From Euglena gracilis (Eukaryota; Euglenida; Euglenophyceae; Euglenales): DNA of 64,000 bases. Positions within the stretch are counted from its first letter, which is position 1, and every line of letters begins with the position of its first letter. Made by a program: the position numbers and the translations under genes. The notes below the pieces were generated by a model, which saw only the letters and a list, made by a program, of their open reading frames with translations, searched no databases and had not been told where the DNA came from. The stretch covers positions 57,816,619 to 57,880,618 of the forward strand of contig CP154955.1 in NCBI GenBank assembly GCA_039621445.1, given 5' to 3'. Shown one piece after another: positions 62,201 to 64,000 of this stretch.

Positions 62201-64000
62201 CATTCCTTTAAAAATAGGCCATTTTTAGCTTCCCGGCACCTTCGGCGCCAGGGTTGTGCTAGGGCACTTTTGGCCGTGTGCCCCCCCTCCCCCCCAGGGA
62301 GGGGTCAGATTTGGAGTGCCTTGGAGTGCCTGCCCAGGCAGGCACCCCCCCTTTTCGAATTTTTTTCGAATTTTTCGACCTTTTTAGCCCAAAAATGGCC
62401 TAAAACGGCTAAACCAAAACAGGTCAAAACTGGGCAAAATGGCTCAAATTGGCCGAAAAATTGCTCTCCCTCGGGCTGGCGGGGAGTTTCGGGGAAATCA
62501 AAGTACCCTTAGATAGGGCTTCAAAGGGCTTCAATTCAAGTAGCCGGACATTTCACTTGACTTCCCACCATTTTCGAGAAATTTTAGAAAAATTGAACTT
62601 TTGACCCAAACGTTTGGTGTCCACATCTGAGCCACAGATATTTTTATGGTGTCCACAGGTAAACCACAAAAAATTTTTGGGTGTCCGTACGTGAACCACA
62701 AAAAAAAATTTGGTGTCCGCAGTGAACCACAAAATGACAACCTTGGTGTACCACACTGAATGTCTGGACCAGACCCAGGGCGGTCCTTTACGAGAAAAAA
62801 AAACTTCCCGCCCCAGCGCAATCAATGCAAAATGCACCGGAAAAATAAATGGTCAAAAAATGGCCATATTTTGGCAAAAATGGGTCGAATTCTGGCATCT
62901 TTGCACCATTGTCCATCCACCAAAAATATCAAGGAATGCATTTTTTAACGTTTTTTCAAAATTTTTGACCCCGTTCGATCCCCGGACCCAGCCATCTGCC
63001 GCCGACTGGATGACGCCTCAGGCAGACGCAGAGCGGCAGGTTTTTGTTAGTTAAGATGTCCCAAAACAATGACACTTTTTGGCTCCGGAGGCGGGTACCG
63101 AAACTTGAAGACGTCGACGAAGCGGGGAGCAATAGTGCGGCAGCTGCCACCCACAACGTGACGGCGTGGAGTCGGCAGCTAAACTGGGAGGCCCCTCCTA
63201 CACCAGAGCATGCCACCATTAACCAATTTTCGGCAACCGTTCCCACTCACTCTGTTTCCGCCGCCCAAAGGTGAAATCTCATGTTTGCGTTGAGGTGTGA
63301 AAGAAGGGTTCCCCACCACCTCCGACGTTGCTCCGTCGGTCTCCTGTGTCCATTGTGCGCACCATTTTGTGTGTGCTGACCTGTTCCGAGCTCCCAAACG
63401 TCGTAACCTGTGCTGGTGTACATCGTGGACTTAACATGGTTTCAAGTATATAGCGCTTTGCAGTTTTGTTGGTTGATTGGTTGGTCAGTCTACCTGACTT
63501 TCTGTCTGTGATTAGAGTTGTCGCGCAAATGCAAAAGAGGCAATAGGAAATCAATCGCAACAAAAGGTATGTGTGATGTACAAATAGATGAGCCCACACA
63601 CTCCCCCTCGAGACATCTGCACTTTTTCGGAGGTTCGCCGTTTTTGGTGAAGACGCTTTTGTGGATCGCATTTTTGTGTATGTTCCCTCTTTCCCTCACT
63701 CCAACTGGTAAAATAAATCGGGCCAATTTTTTGGCTTGGTTTTTGTGATTCCTGAAAGATTCCCACCACGAGGCAAGGGTGAATACCCAATCACAATGTG
63801 ATGGTGGGACCCTCAGGACTATCCTGTGCACACACAAGCAGCACATCAATATATCAGTACAACGACATTATGCACATATGCACCAATTTGAAAACAAAAC
63901 ATGATACAGCACATTTTCTGCACCTTAGCGTTGACGCACAAATACGTACCACCCCGAGCACACACCGCGGTGCTGGGACAGGGCCACGACGGGGCGCCCG
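27234..64000 (-). CDS. WD40-repeat, coiled-coil, Pro/Ala-rich protein (21 exons proposed, N terminus outside window)
   Basis: A probable scaffold protein; I do not recognise the orthologue. Visible order: WD40 blades (exons at 63966, 61152, 58672), linker (57900), coiled coil (55596, 54360, 52751, 51944, 51065), then Ala/Pro/Ser-rich sequence with an NPF motif (49764 to 39580), a further basic coiled-coil segment (37824, 33899) and a Ser-rich end (27234). About 856 codons are seen. The first nine joins keep phase; two non-GT-AG joins and one phase break (39580 to 38055) remain in the gene. NPF motifs bind EH-domain proteins in endocytosis in other eukaryotes, so a trafficking role is possible but speculative. 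Two exons, 40415 and 47519, are weaker. It could be two genes if the phase break near 39 kb is real. Confidence 0.7.
27828..28050 (+). repeat. Family F repeat, left arm of a 3-kb inverted pair
   Basis: CACTGGCCGAACC, GTGACTGACTGGTTTTT, CGAGGGGGGGTCGGC, and the 23-base sequence starting CCTAGCCCGCGTTGTC at 28025-28047, whose exact inverse lies at 30801-30823. Confidence 0.75.
28150..30790. repeat. Cluster of GTTTACGG/CCGTAAAC palindromic motifs
   Basis: About twelve sites, each built on GTTTACGG-n-CCGTAAAC: for example 28205-28225, 28283-28302, 29655-29676, 29693-29713, 29727-29745, 30320-30335, 30350-30370 and 30468-30482. Flanking sequence differs from site to site. All lie in the last intron of the WD40 gene, inside the family F inverted pair. 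Confidence 0.75.
30801..30965 (-). repeat. Family F repeat, right arm of the inverted pair
   Basis: Starts GTGGGCAGACAACGCGGGCT (30801), followed by GAGTGGCCGACCCCCC, GTGGCTGACTGG and AGGGGTTGGTAAAAAATTG. Confidence 0.75.
31680..31795. repeat. TATTCC-rich imperfect repeat
   Basis: Units such as ACATAGACTTNTATTCCTG (twice) and TTATTCCGGTT/TATTCCAGTT. Confidence 0.7.
31970..32085. repeat. Repeat P
   Basis: GACCCACCCACCCACAACCC faces GGGGTCAACCACCCACCC, followed by AAAATCCAGCCAAAATC. The preceding CAGATTCACTCAGTGA resembles 51706-51726. Confidence 0.7.
33145..33236 (+). repeat. SINE-like repeat R85
   Basis: Diverged copy (TTGATTGCACTACAGCTTCT...GGCCCAGTTTG) ending GAGTGGCCAGGGACCCCC. Confidence 0.75.
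33899..34032 (-). CDS. WD40 gene exon: helical segment
   Basis: CCATCGCAG acceptor, phase 0. Reads [20 protein letters not shown], then [20 protein letters not shown] and GRRH. No GT donor is in place. CACGG is repeated at the acceptor of the last exon, so the final join may use a non-GT-AG intron. Confidence 0.7.
34165..36040. promoter_or_regulatory. Phased array of TTGCGCANNTGCGCAA palindromes
   Basis: About sixteen palindromes, each centred on a CANNTG (E-box-like) hexamer, in the intron between exons 33899 and 37824. Centres 34370, 34425, 34480, 34529, 34583 and 34638 are about 55 bp apart. After a gap of 137, 34775, 34830 and 34884 mirror them in an inverted repeat. A second group at 35693, 35719 and 35745, and 35998 and 36024, is spaced 26 bp. 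CGTTGCGCACGTGCGCAACG (34361-34380) is perfectly palindromic. The regulatory role is inference; a fold-back repeat is equally possible. Confidence 0.6.
34510..34905. repeat. Fold-back inverted repeat, arms ~130 bp
   Basis: The left arm (34515-34645) and right arm (34765-34900) are imperfect inverted copies: TATTGCGCAACTGCGCAATA at 34574 faces TATTGCGCAGTTGCGCAATA at 34821, and TAGCGTGGCTGTTGCGCAG faces the complement of CTGCACAACAGCCACGCAA. The centre is near 34706. Confidence 0.75.
37045..37136 (+). repeat. SINE-like repeat R85 with long flanking direct repeat
   Basis: TTAGTTGCACTAAGGCTTCT...TGGCCCAGTTTG, ending GTGAGTGGCCAGG. GAAAATAACCCCCC occurs on both sides (about 37029-37045 and 37133-37147), as expected of a retroposon target duplication. 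Confidence 0.8.
37620..37815. repeat. CACACC/CACCGC short tandem repeat
   Basis: Complementary in composition to the array at 16350-16530. It adjoins the donor of exon 37824-38055. Confidence 0.9.
37824..38055 (-). CDS. WD40 gene exon: Ala/Pro stretch then basic coiled coil
   Basis: GGTAGCAG acceptor, GAG|GTGTGG donor, 77 codons. Begins [20 protein letters not shown], and ends [20 protein letters not shown] then [27 protein letters not shown] is a helical, charged segment. Confidence 0.75.
38199..38240. repeat. (CAAC)n microsatellite
   Basis: About ten CCAA units. Confidence 0.95.
39185..39575. repeat. CA-rich minisatellite with CACTGCTGACA units
   Basis: Long (CA)n stretches alternate with ACACTGCTGACACAC. 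It adjoins the donor of exon 39580-39666. Confidence 0.95.
39580..39666 (-). CDS. WD40 gene exon: acidic segment
   Basis: Reads [20 protein letters not shown], then TTPAARGAG. Acceptor TGGCGAG. The donor is GGG|GTCGGC (phase 0) or, at 39573, GGCA|GTGTGT (phase 1); neither matches the next exon, so something is missing here. Confidence 0.6.
39690..39840 (+). mobile_element. Family A remnant
   Basis: AGTGAAACTCC...AGACAGATCGACGCAGGGAA and CATCCTGAAACGTCGTCCATG match the family core, heavily decayed. Confidence 0.45.
40415..40487 (-). CDS. WD40 gene exon (tentative)
   Basis: Between CCATCAG and CGG|GTTTCT. Reads [20 protein letters not shown], then LPGR. Phases match both neighbours (2 in, 0 out), but there is no motif support. 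Confidence 0.5.
41120..41414 (+). mobile_element. Family A hAT-like MITE, 295 bp, with clear 8-bp duplication
   Basis: CAGGGTGGCCC at the left, GGACCGCCCTG at the right. Flanking octamers TTTCCAGC (41112-41119) and TTCCCAGC (41415-41422) match at seven of eight, the best case in the window. Confidence 0.85.
41745..41850 (+). mobile_element. Family A remnant
   Basis: GACATTCAATGCAAAGTTCA, GGGTCGATATCCAG, TTTTTGGACCATCTACCATC. Confidence 0.5.
42139..42472 (+). mobile_element. Family A hAT-like MITE, 334 bp
   Basis: CAGGGTGGTCCTTAAAC at the left, GGACCCCTG at the right. Flanking octamers GGGGGAAC and AGGAAAAC match at only five of eight. Confidence 0.65.
43205..43374 (-). CDS. WD40 gene exon, right half of the transposon-split exon
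   Basis: Continues the same Pro/Ala pattern ([20 protein letters not shown]), then [20 protein letters not shown] and [16 protein letters not shown]. Donor AC|GTGGGC in phase 2. Frame continuity with the left half requires removal of the element plus one 8-bp copy. Confidence 0.7.
43383..43814. mobile_element. Family B element inserted in a coding exon, 432 bp
   Basis: Left end CAGGGAATGTCTTAAGG; right end reverse-complemented CGGGGAATTTCTTAGG. Flanking octamers GGCGGGGG (43375-43382) and AGCGGGGG (43815-43822) match at seven of eight. It contains a family block GCTGGACCC near each end and lies within an otherwise continuous Pro/Ala coding exon. Confidence 0.8.
43815..43880 (-). CDS. WD40 gene exon, left half of a transposon-split exon
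   Basis: Strong CACCACAG acceptor. Reads [20 protein letters not shown], then PA. It ends exactly at the target duplication of the family B element at 43383-43814. Confidence 0.7.
43958..44335. mobile_element. Family B element, 378 bp
   Basis: CAGGCTTTTGCTTAAGGA at the left; CAGGCTTCTGCTTAAGGG on the reverse complement of the right (16/18). Flanking octamers GTGTGGAG and GTGGGGAG match at seven of eight. Fully intronic, in the intron before the split exon. Confidence 0.85.
44895..45016 (-). CDS. WD40 gene exon: Pro-rich segment with NPF motif
   Basis: Acceptor GTTCACAG, donor GGG|GTGTGT, 40 codons. Reads [20 protein letters not shown], then [23 protein letters not shown] is a known EH-domain ligand; its use here is inference. 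Confidence 0.75.
45050..45245 (+). mobile_element. Family A remnant
   Basis: GCCGGCACATTTGGACTCAA, GAACAGGTTGACACTGGGG and TTCGACTTTTTAATC match the core order. Confidence 0.5.
45675..45858 (-). CDS. WD40 gene exon: Pro/Ala-rich segment
   Basis: Acceptor CGGCAG, donor CACC|GTAGCG. The end reads [20 protein letters not shown], then PYSPH. Only this frame gives phase 1 out, which the next exon needs. Confidence 0.6.
46165..46290 (-). mobile_element. Family A fragment, inverted
   Basis: The reverse complement reads GGTCGACATCGAGGAAACGG and TTCTGGCATCCCTGGACCAT. A forward-oriented right end (GGGCGGTCGTCATCAG...GATGGACGCTCTG) lies at 46795-46850, across the AT-rich tract. Confidence 0.55.
46310..46710. 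repeat. AT-only short tandem tract
   Basis: TATAATATAAT, ACAATACAAT, ATTAATAT and AATAATATA units. Nothing coding seen. Confidence 0.95.
47139..47405 (+). mobile_element. Family A element
   Basis: GGGCGGTCTTTCACGGG, CCCGTCCCAGCACATTCAAT, AATGGGTCGACCTTGGGG, GTTCGATCCCGGATC, ending GGGCGGCCCTCAAG. The terminal CAGGG was not clear. Confidence 0.7.
47410..47790. repeat. CA/CG-alternating tracts around an exon
   Basis: ACACAAACCCACACACAAC before and CGCGCGCGCACGCGTGTGTG after the exon at 47519-47687; potential Z-DNA-forming purine-pyrimidine alternation at 47735-47790. Confidence 0.7.
47519..47687 (-). CDS. WD40 gene exon: Ser/Arg/Pro-rich segment (tentative)
   Basis: Acceptor GGGGTCAG, donor GCG|GTATGT. 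In the phase required by neighbours it ends [20 protein letters not shown] followed by GQA. A second open frame (Pro-rich) exists, so the frame rests on phase alone. Confidence 0.55.
48440..48720. repeat. (CA)n and CACGCA tract
   Basis: Long alternating CA/CG tract with a pure (CA)n core at 48588-48620. Confidence 0.95.
48785..48828 (-). CDS. WD40 gene exon: short Pro-rich segment
   Basis: Reads [14 protein letters not shown] and ends at a strong CACGCAG|GTGAGG donor in phase 2. Confidence 0.65.
49160..49195 (+). repeat. Truncated SINE-like repeat R85
   Basis: Only TTAGTTGCACTAAGGCTTCT plus TGT remains, between two C runs. Confidence 0.65.
49487..49725 (+). mobile_element. Family A element
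   Basis: GGGACGGTCCTTAAGC, CCTGTCCCAACACATTGAAT, GGTCGACGTTGAG, CGCCCGTCCACCCAAAATGT; the right part repeats GGGACGGTCCTTCG and CCCCTGTCCC. Lies in the nonconventional intron 48829-49763. Confidence 0.7.
49764..49894 (-). CDS. WD40 gene exon: Ala/Ser-rich segment
   Basis: TGTCCCCGCAG acceptor. Reads [20 protein letters not shown], then [20 protein letters not shown] and RRL. The 3' border has no GT. CCTG is repeated at both intron ends, with GACGCC facing GGCGTC, so the intron appears to be of the TIR type. Confidence 0.7.
50040..50200 (+). mobile_element. Family A remnant
   Basis: CCTGTCCGGCCATATTGAAT, GAATGGCCCAAAAAAGCGGC, TCTGGCATCATTGGGCCATC. Confidence 0.6.
50306..50540 (+). mobile_element. 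Family A element
   Basis: CAGTCCTTAAGCAAAAAC, TTCCCAGCACATTCAATGAA, ATCGTCCATCTGCCCAAAC, CCCCGTTCGACCCCTGG and a closing GGGGCGGTCCTTGCTG. Confidence 0.7.
51065..51219 (-). CDS. WD40 gene exon: helical segment
   Basis: Reads [20 protein letters not shown], then [20 protein letters not shown] and [11 protein letters not shown]. Acceptor TAAAGCAG, donor AAGG|GTGTGC, 51 full codons, phase 1 out, which matches the CC at the start of the next exon. Confidence 0.85.
51222..51310. repeat. (CCCGCTTTAGTC)n tandem repeat
   Basis: Seven to eight imperfect 12-bp units (GCTTTAGTCCC, GCTTTAGCCCC, ACTTTAGCCCC), starting three bases beyond the acceptor of exon 51065-51219. The exon's own CTAAAGCAG acceptor is part of the array. 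Confidence 0.85.
51348..51436 (+). repeat. SINE-like repeat R85
   Basis: CTCAGTTGCCACAAGGCTTC...TTATGGCCGGTGTTGACTTC...GAGTGGCCAGGGATCC. Confidence 0.75.
51700..51870. repeat. Repeat P
   Basis: CCATAGATTCATTTAGTGAC, CCCACCCACCCACTTCGCG, then CCACCCGCCCACCTACCC and CCAAAACCCACCC. Confidence 0.65.
51944..52049 (-). CDS. WD40 gene exon: coiled coil
   Basis: ATATCTCAG acceptor. Reads [20 protein letters not shown], then [14 protein letters not shown]. No in-phase GT donor fits the next exon. Ending at GCACG before GCTGCAAAG, which faces CTAAAGCAG at the far end, satisfies phase 2. This suggests another nonconventional intron, but the border is tentative. Confidence 0.75.
52090..52205. repeat. 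TG/CG-alternating tract
   Basis: GTGCGTGTGCGTG followed by (TG)n. Confidence 0.9.
52213..52635. mobile_element. Family T element, TA-flanked, 423 bp
   Basis: Left CCCGCCCCCCCCCCCTTGTC then CAACGACC; right reverse-complemented CCTGCCCCCCCCCTCTTGTC then CACCGACC. TA on both sides (52211-52212, 52636-52637). The interior repeats CAACCTGCAACCCCCGACCG. Confidence 0.75.
52751..52853 (-). CDS. WD40 gene exon: coiled-coil break
   Basis: TTCCACAG acceptor and ACAG|GTGCGT donor. Reads [20 protein letters not shown], then [14 protein letters not shown] plus one base. The segment [15 protein letters not shown] is less helical and may be a conserved motif; I do not recognise it. Confidence 0.85.
54360..54519 (-). 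CDS. WD40 gene exon: Ala/Arg/Glu-rich coiled coil
   Basis: Acceptor CCTTCAG, donor ACG|GTGAAG. Reads [20 protein letters not shown], then [20 protein letters not shown] and [13 protein letters not shown]. Using this acceptor rather than GGACAG eight bases inside gives the phase required by the previous exon. Confidence 0.8.
54540..54565. repeat. Poly(G) run of over 20 bases
   Basis: The longest G homopolymer seen, 21 bases upstream of the exon 54360-54519 acceptor on the coding strand (where it is poly-C). Confidence 0.9.
54930..55150 (+). mobile_element. Family A remnant
   Basis: CTATCCCGACACATTCGAAA, AAACGGGTCCACGTCGG, CCCCAGACCGGCCCCTGG. Confidence 0.6.
55140..55200. repeat. CCTTAAAA short repeat
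   Basis: Seven CCTTAAAA-type units. Similar runs at 60540-60605 and 60890-60925 accompany the other copy of the same family A subfamily. Confidence 0.7.
55195..55440 (+). mobile_element. Family A subfamily (AACCTGGAC / GACCGCCCTTG type)
   Basis: TCTGCCATCGCTGGAGTATT, TATCCACCCAAAACTC, GACGTTGGTTTGATGCCCGG, TTGACCGCCCTTGG. Pairs closely with 60610-60830. Confidence 0.65.
55596..55739 (-). CDS. WD40 gene exon: coiled coil
   Basis: Reads [20 protein letters not shown], then [20 protein letters not shown] and EAELRQV: a heptad-like, charged helix. Canonical borders (ACGCAG, CCG|GTGAGT) and matching phase on both sides. Confidence 0.85.
55755..55900. repeat. AT-rich tract
   Basis: AATTAAAATAATTAAAGTAA and similar, next to the acceptor of exon 55596-55739. 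Confidence 0.85.
56470..56730. repeat. AT-rich tract with (ATT)n and (TTTA)n
   Basis: (TTATTA)n at about 56620-56665 and (TTATT)n at 56680-56705. Nothing coding. Confidence 0.9.
57021..57563. mobile_element. TIR element C, 543 bp, with TACAACA target duplication
   Basis: Ends are CAGGGGGGGGGG followed by AAATTGATATC, and its inverse, GATATCAATTT followed by a C run and CTG: a 23-24 base inverted repeat. TACAACA is repeated exactly outside both ends (57014-57020 and 57564-57570). Inside each end lies an ATTGCGGAAA tandem array, and the middle has no long reading frame. Confidence 0.8.
57055..57140. repeat. (ATTGCGGAAAA)n array, left
   Basis: Seven units of 9 or 12 bp (ATTGCGGAA, ATTGCGGAAAAA). 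A second array in the same orientation is at 57445-57545. Confidence 0.9.
57655..57840. repeat. (GCCGATACACACCGATACAC)n array
   Basis: Six units of TTTTTTGCCGATACACACCG with variable T/A runs, about 36 bp each. Confidence 0.9.
57900..57988 (-). CDS. WD40 gene exon: linker into coiled coil
   Basis: Reads [20 protein letters not shown], then EREHAETCK, between GCGCCAG and CG|GTGTGT. Phase 0 in, phase 2 out. The last two bases join a G from the next exon to make arginine. Confidence 0.8.
58672..58833 (-). CDS. WD40 gene exon: second WD40 blade
   Basis: Fifty-four codons between CACCGCAG and GAG|GTGTGT. Reads [20 protein letters not shown], then [20 protein letters not shown] and [23 protein letters not shown] is the WD-type D..I..W ending. 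A (TG)n tract of more than 600 bp begins immediately upstream. Confidence 0.85.
58838..59480. repeat. 640-bp (TG)n/TTTGTG tract
   Basis: Almost pure GTGTGT with GTGGTTTGTG interruptions, abutting the acceptor of exon 58672-58833. On the coding strand it is (CA)n immediately before CCGCAG. Confidence 0.97.
59946..60385. mobile_element. Family T element, TA-flanked, 440 bp
   Basis: Left CCTCCCCCCTCGTCCAAC; right reverse-complemented CCTCGACCAGTCTTGTCCAA then CGACCAC. TA on both sides. Shares AACCAACATCGTATCCAAAA near the right end with the 14.8-kb copy. Confidence 0.75.
60610..60830 (+). mobile_element. Family A subfamily copy
   Basis: ATCAACCTGGAAAAG, TTTTCGGCATCGCTGGAACA, CTATCCACCCAAAACTCG, GGTTGGTTCGATGCCCAG, TTTGACCGCCCTTG; about 75-80% like 55195-55440 by eye. 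Confidence 0.65.
61152..61270 (-). CDS. WD40 gene exon: one complete WD40 blade
   Basis: Between TTCCCCAG and CAG|GTTTGAG. Reads [20 protein letters not shown], then [19 protein letters not shown]. The [12 protein letters not shown] segment is a clear WD40 signature (D..I..WD). 119 nt, ends in phase 0. Confidence 0.85.
61335..62775. mobile_element. Putative inverted-repeat element D with GTGAACCACAAAAA arrays
   Basis: CCAGACAATCATTTAGTGTG at the left faces CCAGACATTCAGTGTGGT on the reverse complement of the right. Next to each end are three to four units of GGTGTCCACAGGTGAACCAC followed by an A/T run (61360-61490, 62610-62740), in the same orientation. It abuts a family A end at 62776. Confidence 0.55.
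62120..62350. repeat. GTGCCTGCCCAGGCAGGCAC palindrome pair with G/C runs
   Basis: TGCCTGCCCAGGCAGGCA occurs at about 62139-62156 and again at 62328-62345, each beside a GGGTCAGATTT block. A related TGCC...GGCAGGCACTACCCC sits at about 13080-13100. Confidence 0.75.
62776..63030 (+). mobile_element. Family A element
   Basis: CAGGGCGGTCCTTTACG, CCCGCCCCAGCGCAATCAAT, AAAAATGGGTCGAATTC, CCCCGTTCGATCCCCGGACC. The right TIR was not found. Confidence 0.7.
63966..64000 (-). CDS. WD40 gene, partial exon at window edge
   Basis: Reads [12 protein letters not shown] to a CGCG|GTGTGT donor in phase 1. The next exon begins with GG, rebuilding glycine and giving [14 protein letters not shown], the typical H-x-G...V-x-C-L spacing between WD40 blades. 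A second possible donor (TG|GTACGT) lies 11 bases downstream but breaks the frame. Confidence 0.7.

Noticed and set aside
63850-64000. Alternative donor TG|GTACGT for the edge exon of the WD40 gene
   Set aside because: A stronger donor consensus, but it breaks the frame into the next WD40 blade, whereas CGCG|GTGTGT keeps it.

Overview
The window looks like nuclear DNA of a protist with very large, repeat-filled introns, most likely a euglenid (Euglena-like). This is an inference. It rests on two intron classes alternating within the same genes: ordinary GT-AG introns, and introns without GT-AG whose ends are terminal inverted repeats (TIRs). The second class is the 'nonconventional' type known from euglenids. 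Coding exons are short (35-232 nt), GC-rich and rich in codons ending in G or C. They are separated by 0.4-6.6 kb of repeats, homopolymeric G/C runs and microsatellites. The long open frames over repeats are not genes.

Two minus-strand genes can be assembled exon by exon. Gene 1 (7,558-21,736) encodes a seven-transmembrane receptor resembling GPR157/Dictyostelium cAMP-receptor-like GPCRs. Nine exons are visible, covering TM1-3 and TM5-7 and a complete C terminus; an exon for TM4 was not found. Introns 2, 5 and 8 have clear TIRs at the exon borders. Gene 2 (27,234 to beyond 64,000) encodes a protein with WD40 repeats, then about 250 residues of probable coiled coil, then a long Pro/Ala/Ser-rich region with an NPF motif and a short Ser-rich C terminus. 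Twenty-one exons are proposed, most joined in matching phase. Its N terminus lies outside the window.

Layout: 1-2,110, decayed DIRS-type retrotransposon (RT/RNase H and tyrosine recombinase remains); 2,110-7,557, intergenic repeats; 7,558-21,736, receptor gene; 21,737-27,233, intergenic repeats; 27,234-64,000, WD40/coiled-coil gene. The introns hold several TIR element families: (A) CAGGGCGGTCC...GGACCGCCCTG elements with 8-bp target duplications (hAT-like MITEs), about 19 copies and remnants; (B) CAGGNNTTNNCTTAAG elements, also with 8-bp duplications; (T) CCTCCCCCCTTGTCCAACGACC elements flanked by TA; (E) AACCCCCCCAAAAATAAGACC elements flanked by TA; and a SINE-like repeat of about 85 nt with long direct repeats.

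The most interesting features are: a family-B element sitting inside a coding exon of gene 2, whose removal with one target copy restores the frame exactly, which looks like an intron newly made from a transposon; TIR-bounded introns in both genes; a fold-back array of TTGCGCANNTGCGCAA palindromes spaced about 55 bp and then 26 bp (34.2-36.1 kb); and a cluster of GTTTACGG/CCGTAAAC palindromes bounded by a perfect 23-bp inverted repeat 2.8 kb apart.
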